From Oscillospiraceae bacterium (lineage in GTDB: Bacteria; Bacillota_A; Clostridia; Oscillospirales; Oscillospiraceae): a stretch of 24,544 bases of DNA. The notes below the pieces were generated by a model. That model saw only the letters and a list, made by a program, of their open reading frames with translations, was not told the DNA's origin and did not search any database. This document shows, piece by piece, positions 8,059 to 13,490 of this stretch; position 1 is the stretch's first letter; every line of letters begins with the position of its first letter. The DNA is taken from the NCBI GenBank assembly GCA_017549325.1, contig JAFYVA010000088.1, forward strand, positions 1-24,544. The letters are read 5' to 3'. The position numbers and the translations under genes were made by a program.

Positions 8059-8916
8059 GTGGCTATTTTCTCCAACCAGGCCACTTTGACCTACAACGGC
8101 AACACCACCAACTCCAACATCGCCTACGGTGAACTGCTGGATGTGCTGACCGCCTCTAAAACGGCAGTTGAGGGCACCTATACCGCCGGCGGCACCGTCA
8201 CCTATGTGGTGACTCTTCGCAATACCGGCACGGCACCGCTGTCAGGACTCACCGTCTCCGATGATCTGGGCTCCTACGCCTTCGGTACCTCTGCTACCCT
8301 CTATCCCCTGACCTATGTGGACGGCTCGGTGAACCTCTTTGTCAACGGCGTTCTCCAGCCCGCTCCCACCGTCACCGCAGGGCCGCCTCTGACCGTCACC
8401 CCTATCACCATCCCCGCAGGGGGCGACGCGGTACTGGTCTATCAGGCACAGGCCAACGAGTTCGCTGACCCCTCACAGGGCGGCAGCATCATCAATGTGG
8501 TCACCATCTCCGGCGACGGACTGGCCACCGATGCCACCGCAACGGCCACCGTCACCGCCGACGCTGAGCCGCAGCTGGCCATCTCCAAGTCCATCTCCCC
8601 CTCGCAGGTGACGGACAATGACCGCGTCAGCTATACCTTCATCCTCCAGAACAGCGGCAGCGCGGCGCTGGAGAGTACCGATAACGCCGTCATCACCGAT
8701 GTGTTTGACCCGCGCCTCAGCGCTCTGGCCGTTACCTACAACGGCGCAGCGTGGACGGAGGGCGTCCAGTACACCTACGATGCCGCGTCGGGTCTGTTCA
8801 CCACGCTGAACGGTGCCCTGGCCGTGGATGCCGCCACCGTGACCCAGAGCGTCACCACCGGCGCCTATACCATCACCCCCGGCCTTGCCACGCTGGTGGT
8901 CACCGGCACGATTTAA
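8059..8916 (+). CDS. DUF11 (beta-sandwich repeat) protein
   Basis: 285 residues from a GTG at 8059, chosen because AGGAGG at 8047-8052 precedes it and because the MAIFSNQATLTYNG opening is the usual start of these clostridial proteins; the frame upstream runs back into the tRNA. Two DUF11-type modules are seen: about residues 35-170 (GTVTYVVTLRNTGTAPLSGLTVSDDLG) and about 175-285 (PQLAISKSISPSQV, then VSYTFILQNSGSAALES). The protein is rich in Thr, Ala and Gly and almost free of Lys and Cys. No signal peptide, membrane segment or sortase motif is visible, so export is uncertain; related proteins are thought to be surface or spore-coat components. It is a single gene between two terminators. 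Confidence 0.85.
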   Translation: MAIFSNQATLTYNGNTTNSNIAYGELLDVLTASKTAVEGTYTAGGTVTYVVTLRNTGTAPLSGLTVSDDLGSYAFGTSATLYPLTYVDGSVNLFVNGVLQPAPTVTAGPPLTVTPITIPAGGDAVLVYQAQANEFADPSQGGSIINVVTISGDGLATDATATATVTADAEPQLAISKSISPSQVTDNDRVSYTFILQNSGSAALESTDNAVITDVFDPRLSALAVTYNGAAWTEGVQYTYDAASGLFTTLNGALAVDAATVTQSVTTGAYTITPGLATLVVTGTI

Positions 8917-8928
8917 TCGACAATGAGA

Positions 8929-8950
8929 AAAAGCCCCTTCGGGGGCTTTT
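8929..8950 (+). terminator. intrinsic terminator after the DUF11 gene
   Basis: Stem AAAAGCCCC/GGGGCTTTT closed by a stable TTCG tetraloop, 12 bases after the stop codon. Confidence 0.92.
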
Positions 8951-8969
8951 CCCCTTTACACGGCGGCAC

Positions 8970-8998
8970 TTGCAAAAAGCCCCTCTTTAGGGTATACT
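8970..8998 (+). promoter_or_regulatory. promoter of the small-multidrug-export family gene
   Basis: TTGCAA at 8970-8975 and TATACT at 8993-8998, 17 bases apart, giving a short leader before the AAAGGAG site and the ATG at 9030. Confidence 0.75.
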
Positions 8999-9029
8999 AT
9001 CCCTACACTTGTGATAAAGGAGCATTTCG

Positions 9030-9506
9030 ATGCTGAAACATATCCTCATCGTCTTTCTCGTCTCCATGGTGCCTCTCATTGAGCTGCGAGGCGCCATTCC
9101 CTACGGCGTGCTGTTCGGTCTGCCCCTGTGGCTCACCTTCGTCATCGCCATCGTGGGCAATATGCTGCCAGTGCCCATCATCTACTTCTTCGCCCGCAAG
9201 GTGCTGGAGTGGGGCTGCGACAAGCCCGTTATCGGCAAGTTTTTCACCTTCTGTCTGGAGAAGGGACACCGCGGCGGCGAAAAGCTGAAGGCCAAGGCAG
9301 GCCGCGGCCTGTTCTGGGCACTGTTGTTGTTCGTGGGCATCCCCCTCCCCGGTACGGGCGCATGGACGGGCACACTGGCGGCCAGTTTGCTGGACATGGG
9401 CTTTAAGAAGAGCGTGTTGGCCTGTATGGGCGGCGTGGTACTGGCAGCCGTCATCATGGGCACGCTGAGCCTGCTGGGCGTCAGCGCCTTCGGAACGATT
9501 GGATAA
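9030..9506 (+). CDS. COG2426 / small multidrug export family membrane protein
   Basis: 158 residues, nearly all membrane helices. The family signature VPLIELRGAIPYG lies in the first helix region, followed by helices at about residues 32-55, 90-112, 115-130 and 132-155, and the conserved GIPLPGTGAWTG loop. The family is found across Bacillota and is named for putative small-molecule export; direct proof of its substrates is lacking. It has its own promoter and terminator and so is a single-gene unit. An AAAGGAG site sits 8 bases before the ATG. Confidence 0.92.
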   Translation: MLKHILIVFLVSMVPLIELRGAIPYGVLFGLPLWLTFVIAIVGNMLPVPIIYFFARKVLEWGCDKPVIGKFFTFCLEKGHRGGEKLKAKAGRGLFWALLLFVGIPLPGTGAWTGTLAASLLDMGFKKSVLACMGGVVLAAVIMGTLSLLGVSAFGTIG

Positions 9507-9511
9507 ACGAG

Positions 9512-9540
9512 AAAACCTCCCTCATTTGAGGGAGGTTTTG
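9512..9540. terminator. bidirectional terminator between the export gene and relQ
   Basis: 12-bp stem AAAACCTCCCTC/GAGGGAGGTTTT (9512-9523 with 9528-9539). It serves the plus-strand gene ending at 9506 and the minus-strand gene ending at 9544. Confidence 0.93.
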
Positions 9541-9543
9541 TTG

Positions 9544-10245
9544 TTATTGCAATTCCTGTTCGCCCCAGTATTCGGGGTCTTTGTCCAGATAGATGTTCTG
9601 CATCTCCCGATCGATCTCGAAGATGGCGTCGGAGCAAAGCTTCAGCCGCTTCTGCTCCCGCTCGCCGAAGGTGCGGTCGGATTTATAGCGCAGCTCATGC
9701 TCAAGGCTGGCCCACATATCCATGGCAATGGTGCGCAGCTGGATCTCCACCGGCAGATTCACAGTGCCCTCGGAGATGACCACGGGCACCTCCACCACCA
9801 GATGGAGACTGCGGTAACCGGATTCTTTGGGTTCGAGGATGTAGTCCACCTCACGCAGCACATGGAAGGACTCCGTGCGTGTCAGCAGGCGGCGCAGATA
9901 CTTGATGTCCTCTAAATAGTTGCAGATGACGCGGATGCCCGCCACATCCTGAATGTGCGCGTAGATATTGTCCACCGTCAGAGCCAGGCCGCGGCGCTGC
10001 AGCTTCTCCACGATGCTGTCCAGCGTCTTGATGCGGTGCTCGATATGGTGGATGGGGGAGCGGTCGTACAGGCCGGCGAATTCCTCGTCCAGGATCTCCA
10101 TCTGGGTCACCGCCACCTTCAATGCGCTGCGGTAGAGATGGTTGACGCGCATCATACCGGCGGCCAATTCCTTCATCTCCGGTTCAATATAATCGGGGAC
10201 AGAGATCTCCCGCATGGTAATGGTGCCGCTTTTTTCAATCATCAT
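9544..10245 (-). CDS. relQ: small alarmone synthetase, GTP pyrophosphokinase (RelQ/YjbM type)
   Basis: 233 residues, the size of RelQ-type small alarmone synthetases that transfer pyrophosphate from ATP to GTP/GDP to make (p)ppGpp. Synthetase motifs are visible: HRIKTLDSIVEKL, DVAGIRVICNYLEDIKYL, KESGYRSLHLVVEVPV and VPVEIQLRTIAMDMWASLEHELRYK, then a C-terminal helix used for tetramer formation in RelQ. There is no HD hydrolase, TGS or ACT domain, so it is not full-length Rel. It begins with tandem ATGs at 10245 and 10242 after an AAGGGAG site. It stands alone with its own promoter. Confidence 0.94.
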   Translation of the reverse strand: MMIEKSGTITMREISVPDYIEPEMKELAAGMMRVNHLYRSALKVAVTQMEILDEEFAGLYDRSPIHHIEHRIKTLDSIVEKLQRRGLALTVDNIYAHIQDVAGIRVICNYLEDIKYLRRLLTRTESFHVLREVDYILEPKESGYRSLHLVVEVPVVISEGTVNLPVEIQLRTIAMDMWASLEHELRYKSDRTFGEREQKRLKLCSDAIFEIDREMQNIYLDKDPEYWGEQELQ

Positions 10246-10290
10246 GGCGTTGTTGCTCCCTTCTCTGGGGGAGGTATTCCCCTATCGGTT

Positions 10291-10319
10291 ATTATACTAT
10301 GCATTATGCCATAAGGCAA
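10291..10319 (-). promoter_or_regulatory. promoter of relQ
   Basis: On the minus strand TTGCCT (10319-10314) and a perfect TATAAT (10296-10291) are separated by 17 bases, about 45 bases before the start codon. Confidence 0.8.
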
Positions 10320-10356
10320 GTAAATAAACTGTGACTAATTTTTCTTCTTTTACCCA

Positions 10357-10384
10357 TTGACAAACGGCGGATTTTTGGTATAAT
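10357..10384 (+). promoter_or_regulatory. promoter of tRNA-Ser(GGA)
   Basis: Perfect TTGACA at 10357-10362 and perfect TATAAT at 10379-10384, spaced 16 bases, as for tRNA-Leu(GAG). Confidence 0.9.
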
Positions 10385-10417
10385 AGTCGATGCTGTGTTG
10401 CGCAGCGAATTGTATAT

Positions 10418-10509
10418 GCAGTGGTATCGAAGAGGTCATAACGAGCACGACTGGAAATCGTGTTGTCGTCAAAAGCGGCACGAGGGTTCGAATCCCTCCC
10501 ACTGCGCCA
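10418..10509 (+). tRNA. tRNA-Ser(GGA)
   Basis: 92 bases with encoded CCA. The acceptor stem GCAGTGG pairs with CCACTGC, and the discriminator is G as expected for Ser. The anticodon arm CACGA-CTGGAAA-TCGTG gives anticodon GGA, with a long variable arm and T-loop TTCGAAT. Confidence 0.96.
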
Positions 10510-10512
10510 TGT

Positions 10513-10541
10513 AAAGCACCTGCGAAAGCAGGTGCTTTTTT
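10513..10541 (+). terminator. intrinsic terminator of tRNA-Ser
   Basis: Stem AAAGCACCTGC/GCAGGTGCTTT with a GAAA tetraloop and T6. The bases on both sides (10499-10511 and 10542-10554) are also complementary, so the hairpin can be extended into the tRNA acceptor strand. Confidence 0.93.
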
Positions 10542-10566
10542 CATGGCGCAGTGGAAACATTTAATA

Positions 10567-10656
10567 CGAGGGGGTCATCCCCGCTTCTCCGCGCTAAGAG
10601 CCGCCCTGTCGGGCGGTTGCGCTCTCGCACAGCGCCTGCGGGCGCTAGCCCCCTCG
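10567..10656. repeat. compact GC-rich palindromic element
   Basis: An outer 8-bp inverted repeat CGAGGGGG/CCCCCTCG (10567-10574 with 10649-10656) encloses at least two perfect hairpins: CCGCCC/GGGCGG (10601-10616) and AGCGCC/GGCGCT (10631-10646). There is no coding potential. It looks like a short structured repeat or palindromic mobile sequence. Whether it recurs in the genome cannot be seen here. Confidence 0.5.
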
Positions 10657-10668
10657 CGCTCCCCCCAT

Positions 10669-10724
10669 GCAAGGGTGAAAACTTCCGCTTTCCCATGAAG
10701 GTTCAAATCTCTCTCTTTGCGCCA
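10669..10724 (+). pseudogene. truncated tRNA-like remnant
   Basis: The 3' part has correct tRNA geometry: T-loop TTCAAAT at 10702-10708, a 5-base stem strand CTCTC, a 7-base acceptor strand TCTTTGC, G73 and CCA (10722-10724), then a terminator. The acceptor strand can pair with GCAAGGG at 10669-10675, using two G-T pairs, but only about 20 bases lie between that and the T-arm, so no D-arm plus anticodon arm is possible. It is read as a decayed tRNA next to the GC-rich element. Confidence 0.5.
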
Positions 10725-10728
10725 AAAG

Positions 10729-10759
10729 AAAGCACGCTTACAGCGTGCTTTTTCTTTTT
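10729..10759 (+). terminator. terminator after the tRNA-like remnant
   Basis: Stem AAAGCACGCT/AGCGTGCTTT (10729-10738 with 10742-10751) followed by a T-rich tract. It closely resembles the arrangement after tRNA-Ser. Confidence 0.85.
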
Positions 10760-11023
10760 CTATATGATTAATTCTTCAATCTCCGGGAGCAATTCCATTT
10801 GCATCACTTTTTCCAGCAGTGCTTTGCTGAGATACTCTCTGTTTACAAAGCGTTCGGTATCTTTTATACCTTGTACGAAATGTTCGCAAGCCCTTCTGTC
10901 CGGCCGTTTTGTTTTTGGCCTTGCATAGGTGCAGTGTCCGCAATACACTTGAATCAGTCGTCCGTTGCGCAACGCATAGTGCTGGATGAAGTGCTGACAG
11001 GATTTACAGTAAATCTCACTCAT
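10760..11023 (-). CDS. small Cys-rich (zinc-ribbon-like) protein
   Basis: 87 residues. CKSC at residues 6-9 and CGHC about 20 residues later form a likely four-Cys zinc site, followed by a charged helical C-terminal half (ERFVNREYLSKALLEKVMQM). No named family is recognised; similar small proteins occur in prophages and mobile elements. The ATG at 11023 follows GAGGTGAAAC. Its promoter overlaps an operator shared with the divergent XRE gene, so the pair is probably co-regulated. It uses TAG as stop, the only gene here that clearly does so. Confidence 0.75.
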   Translation of the reverse strand: MSEIYCKSCQHFIQHYALRNGRLIQVYCGHCTYARPKTKRPDRRACEHFVQGIKDTERFVNREYLSKALLEKVMQMELLPEIEELII

Positions 11024-11040
11024 CGTTTCACCTCAAGCTA

Positions 11041-11069
11041 ATTATAGAGTTTATAACTCTAAAAGTCAA
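11041..11069 (-). promoter_or_regulatory. promoter of the Cys-rich gene
   Basis: On the minus strand TTGACT (11069-11064) and a perfect TATAAT (11046-11041) are spaced 17 bases. Operator copy 1 covers the spacer and touches the -10 box. Confidence 0.85.
11045..11061. promoter_or_regulatory. operator copy 1 (TAGAG-N7-CTCTA palindrome)
   Basis: Perfect palindrome with arms TAGAGTT/AACTCTA around TAT, lying in the promoter of the Cys-rich gene. It is probably bound by the adjacent XRE protein. Confidence 0.75.
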
Positions 11070-11086
11070 TAGAGGAATAAACTCTA
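11070..11086. promoter_or_regulatory. operator copy 2 (TAGAG-N7-CTCTA)
   Basis: Same arms and same 7-base spacer as copy 1, but a different spacer sequence. The centre is 25 bases away and closer to the XRE gene start. Confidence 0.7.
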
Positions 11087-11112
11087 TGTTATGCTCGAGG
11101 CGAGGTGATTGC

Positions 11113-11337
11113 ATGAGCTATGCAGAGCGTATTCGTGCATTGCGTGAGGATCATGACAAAACGCAAGCTGAAATAGCCGAATTACTGAAGATCGGTCAAC
11201 GAACTTACTGCGACTATGAATTGGGAAAAACAAGGATTCCTGTGGACAGTTTAATTGTACTTGCCAAACTATACAATGTCAGCATGGACTATATCTGCGG
11301 TGTGAGCGATACGCGCACTCCGTTTCCGCACTCATAA
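11113..11337 (+). CDS. XRE-family helix-turn-helix regulator
   Basis: 74 residues from ATG 11113, which has GAGGTGATT just before it; the frame could be extended to 11086, but that would begin inside operator 2. It is almost only a Cro/C1-type HTH: YAERIRALREDHDKTQAEIAELLKIGQRTYCDYELGKTRIPVDSLIVLAKLYNVSMDYI, with helices 2-3 at TQAEIAELLKIGQRTYCDYE. Such proteins act as dimers on palindromic DNA. The two TAGAG-N7-CTCTA sites in the shared upstream region are the obvious targets, so it likely represses itself and the divergent Cys-rich gene. Confidence 0.92.
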   Translation: MSYAERIRALREDHDKTQAEIAELLKIGQRTYCDYELGKTRIPVDSLIVLAKLYNVSMDYICGVSDTRTPFPHS

Positions 11338-11377
11338 TTACAGAATTCGGTAGCATCTATAATGGTGGAATAACAAC

Positions 11378-11407
11378 AAAACCTCCCTCAGACGAGGGAG
11401 GTTTTTT
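11378..11407. terminator. bidirectional terminator between XRE and SHOCT genes
   Basis: 12-bp stem AAAACCTCCCTC/GAGGGAGGTTTT with loop AGAC and T6. The arms are identical to those of the terminator at 9512-9540. Confidence 0.93.
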
Positions 11408-11413
11408 CACAGC

Positions 11414-11836
11414 TTATTTCAGCAGATGGAGCTTGCCGATAAGAGGCACTTCTTTCTCCTGCTCGCGGCAGGCATAGACAAGACCCATAATCCAGCACAC
11501 CAGCATAAAGATGGACCAGATCCATCCCACAAAGGGGATGCAGCCCAGCAGGGCGAACAGATTGACGATGAGAGCCTGATTGATGTGGAACATGGCCTTC
11601 TTGCGATCACCGACCAGAAGGGCGATAATAAAGCCGATCCAGGTGAGATAGGCCACAATACCGGTGGTACGGGCACTCATGCTGGCCTCGCTGAGCACAC
11701 CGCTATTGCTACTCTTGACATCGTCACGGCTGAGCAGTTGGTTCTTCTTCTGCTCAAACTCCTCGGCGGTGATGACACCGCTATCCAGCAGTTCTTTATA
11801 CTGCTTCAGCAGCTCGGGGATAGACTTGTTTTCCAT
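11414..11836 (-). CDS. SHOCT-domain membrane protein with DUF4870-like C-terminus
   Basis: 140 residues. Residues of about 5-32 (LLKQYKELLDSGVITAEEFEQKKNQLL) are a SHOCT motif, a short oligomerisation helix pair commonly found at protein ends. After a Ser-rich linker come hydrophobic segments at about 58-75, 86-105 and 106-124, resembling the Tic20/DUF4870 group of small membrane proteins. The function is unknown; a membrane-associated oligomer is the most that can be said. AAGGAG precedes the ATG at 11836. Confidence 0.85.
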   Translation of the reverse strand: MENKSIPELLKQYKELLDSGVITAEEFEQKKNQLLSRDDVKSSNSGVLSEASMSARTTGIVAYLTWIGFIIALLVGDRKKAMFHINQALIVNLFALLGCIPFVGWIWSIFMLVCWIMGLVYACREQEKEVPLIGKLHLLK

Positions 11837-11877
11837 GTTGTTTCTCCTTCATACAAGGTTAAGGCTTTTACAGTCCG

Positions 11878-11906
11878 ATTGTATCCCTCCCCCTATCATT
11901 TGTCAA
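11878..11906 (-). promoter_or_regulatory. promoter of the SHOCT gene
   Basis: Minus-strand TTGACA (11906-11901) and TACAAT (11883-11878) spaced by 17 bases, about 40 bases before the start. Confidence 0.85.
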
Positions 11907-11963
11907 GCATCGACAAATAATGGGATAAGCGGCGTTACGGCCTTTGGCCGTTTTATTTAATAC

Positions 11964-11980
11964 CAAGAGGCCTTGAGTTC
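11964..11980 (+). repeat. inverted copy of a 17-base piece of the tRNA-Pro fragment
   Basis: CAAGAGGCCTTGAGTTC, the exact reverse complement of 12053-12069. It covers the end of the anticodon stem, the variable loop and the T-stem of the tRNA-Pro fragment, but on the other strand. Confidence 0.8.
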
Positions 11981-11994
11981 TCGGCACCCAAAGC

Positions 11995-12033
11995 AAAAAA
12001 AGTCCCAAAGCCTCACGGCTTCAGGACTTTTTT
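11995..12033. terminator. bidirectional terminator downstream of the tRNA-Pro fragment
   Basis: Stem AAAAAAAGTCC/GGACTTTTTT with an inner AGCC/GGCT stem and TCAC loop. On the minus strand it starts right at the CCA end of the tRNA fragment, as expected for a former tRNA gene. Confidence 0.88.
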
Positions 12034-12082
12034 GGTCCGAGTGTTGAGATTCGAACTCAAGGCCTCTTGAACCCCATTCAAA
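12033..12082 (-). pseudogene. 3' half of tRNA-Pro(GGG), probable attachment-site remnant
   Basis: Read on the minus strand: anticodon arm TTTGA-ATGGGGT-TCAAG (anticodon GGG), five-base variable loop, perfect T-arm TTGAG-TTCGAAT-CTCAA, acceptor strand CACTCGG, A73 and CCA. The matching 5' acceptor strand CCGAGTG and the D-arm are absent upstream. A clean 3' half ending in CCA and a terminator is what remains at the far end of an element integrated into a tRNA gene. The element would lie to the right (12083 onward), where base composition changes. Confidence 0.75.
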
Positions 12083-12086
12083 CCGG

Positions 12087-12196
12087 TAGCATAAATGAGC
12101 ATAAAAAGTTGCAAAATTCGGAAGAAATCGATCTACACAGAAACTTCAAAACCATTTCTTCTGTCTGTTTTATTCCCATTATGCTCAATTATGCTC
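12087..12196. repeat. inverted pair of TTATGCTC tandem repeats
   Basis: AGCATAAATGAGCATAA at 12088-12104 and TTATGCTCAATTATGCT at 12179-12195 are reverse complements except for one base. Each holds two copies of the 8-base unit at 10-base spacing. They lie between the tRNA fragment and the first island gene, where integrase arm sites would be expected. Confidence 0.6.
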
Positions 12197-12214
12197 GACA
12201 AGGAGGTTTGTATT

Positions 12215-12844
12215 ATGAAGGGTGACCACTACACTGTAGTGAGACATCACTACATCTATATCATCTATCACGAGATAACCCAAGCAACATTCATCGGCAA
12301 AACCTACAGCAAAGATCCCTACACCGTTCTCAACGCACATCTGCGCGGTGAGCGGACATCTACCCGCGAAGACTTTGGCTCAGACCCGGACTGGAACGAT
12401 CTCGTCAACTTCCATATTTTGGAGTCGTTGGAATGCACCGGAGCCGAGGCGTACCGCCATGTGATCGCATGGTGCCGTTTCTTTGAAGATGCAAAATTCA
12501 TGTTGATCGTACCATACGGCACCGCACGGCACAGCGAATACTTTCATCCGGAAACACAGGCCATCTATGACACGGTCTGTGCTCCGTTTACCGTGGAAGA
12601 GGTCCTCAGCCGTGAGATCCCTCTTTGGGAAGGCTCTCCACCCACCCTCTCTCCTGCTCCCTCTTCCTATTTCTGGGATGACGATGACGAGCCTTCATGG
12701 AAGACTACTCTGGAGCAGTTGAACATCCGCGTTAAAGGTGATGTTGCCGAGAGTTTTCGATACTTTTGTAAAAGGAAGGGATTACACAAAGTACCGGTCT
12801 TCAACTTCTGTTGTTGTCGCAGAAAGAGAAGCGCATTCGTCTGA
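12215..12844 (+). CDS. GIY-YIG-like N-terminal part of a frameshifted gene
   Basis: 209 residues from ATG 12215, fixed by AGGAGG at 12201-12206; the frame is open further upstream but has no start signal. Residues of about 10-35 (YIYIIYHEITQATFIGKTY then AHLRGER) resemble the Y-I-I and IGKT-H core of GIY-YIG nuclease domains, and FHILESLECTGAEAYRHVIAW resembles their later helix with its Glu. After a Pro/Ser/Asp linker comes IRVKGDVAESFRYFCKRKG, the first half of a ribbon-helix-helix-like motif. The frame then leaves this motif and ends in Cys/Arg-rich junk. A one-base loss in the G run at 12778-12780 explains this; the rest continues in the frame at 12772-13452. Confidence 0.7.
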   Translation: MKGDHYTVVRHHYIYIIYHEITQATFIGKTYSKDPYTVLNAHLRGERTSTREDFGSDPDWNDLVNFHILESLECTGAEAYRHVIAWCRFFEDAKFMLIVPYGTARHSEYFHPETQAIYDTVCAPFTVEEVLSREIPLWEGSPPTLSPAPSSYFWDDDDEPSWKTTLEQLNIRVKGDVAESFRYFCKRKGLHKVPVFNFCCCRRKRSAFV

Positions 12845-13452
12845 TCACAGATTCGTTTTTGGATGACATCCACGCCAAAGACGAAAAGATTGTAAAACTG
12901 AAGGAGGAATTGAATAAGGCTAACGAGAAACTATCTGAGATTTCGACACAGAAGACAGCAGAAAAGGATCGTGCCGCCGTCATCCGACGCGCAGTAAAAC
13001 AGGCTCTCAGGCTTCAGGAACCCGATCCATATTGGTCTCCTATGCACCCCATAAGTTTTTACAGAGCCAGTAAAGTTCTAGATTTCTCCGCTTATTCCTA
13101 CCCCAGCGAGAATGGGTATTGCTTCATCGAACTGGATGCACTGGTCTATGGCCGCGGCCCCCGCGCTGCCCTGTTCGTACTTGGGCATACTGCAGACGGT
13201 TCACTGATAAAGCTGCGTTGGTATCCTAAGAAGGAATTTATCGGCATCTCCCCCGCCATCAAGTCTCCCTTTTACCACAAGAATTCCTATTGGTCTGTAG
13301 GGTACTTCCTTGCAAATGACGGCGCTTATGACATCTACGCCGCTGTTCCAGTGGACAAACTCAGTCCTGATCCCGAACCCGTGGTAATTCCATCCTCTCC
13401 TTCCACCCGCAGTTTGGACAGCATCATCGCTGGTATTGAGAAAACATCGTAA
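12811..13452 (+). CDS. coiled-coil C-terminal part of the frameshifted GIY-YIG/RHH gene
   Basis: The first possible start here is a TTG with no ribosome site, and the frame is open back to 12772, reading EGITQSTGLQLLLLSQKEKR. That is exactly the second half of the ribbon-helix-helix motif left unfinished by the preceding frame, so this is very likely the C-terminal part of the same protein. It then has a heptad-rich helix (about 20 residues into the piece: DEKIVKLKEELNKANEKLSE), a 100-residue domain of unknown type (YWSPMHPISFYRASKVLDF to VGYFLANDGAYDIYAAVP) and a Pro/Ser tail ending in LDSIIAGIEKTS. No function is assigned. Confidence 0.65.
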   Translation: MLSQKEKRIRLITDSFLDDIHAKDEKIVKLKEELNKANEKLSEISTQKTAEKDRAAVIRRAVKQALRLQEPDPYWSPMHPISFYRASKVLDFSAYSYPSENGYCFIELDALVYGRGPRAALFVLGHTADGSLIKLRWYPKKEFIGISPAIKSPFYHKNSYWSVGYFLANDGAYDIYAAVPVDKLSPDPEPVVIPSSPSTRSLDSIIAGIEKTS

Positions 13453-13463
13453 TCTGTCATTTT

Positions 13464-13481
13464 ACTAAATCTTATTTTAGT
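13464..13481. promoter_or_regulatory. operator copy A upstream of the ATPase gene
   Basis: ACTAAATCTTATTTTAGT, the exact reverse complement of copy B at 13494-13511. Each copy has ACTAAA/TTTAGT ends and so is itself a palindrome. Confidence 0.75.
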
Positions 13482-13490
13482 AAAATATGA

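Noticed and set aside
9499..9915. Plus-strand frame opposite relQ
   Set aside because: Antisense to relQ, begins inside a terminator and has no motif.
11850..11960. Riboswitch or leader RNA upstream of the SHOCT gene
   Set aside because: The promoter at 11878-11906 leaves a leader of only about 35 bases, too short for a known riboswitch class.
12095..12214. Upstream start of the GIY-YIG-like protein at 12095
   Set aside because: No ribosome site there, and the stretch overlaps the repeat region; ATG 12215 has AGGAGG at good spacing.
12769..12844. Programmed -1 ribosomal frameshift in the GIY-YIG/RHH gene
   Set aside because: No proper X-XXY-YYZ slippery site fits the frames, and a lost G in a G run explains the motif break better. 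Kept only as a remote option.
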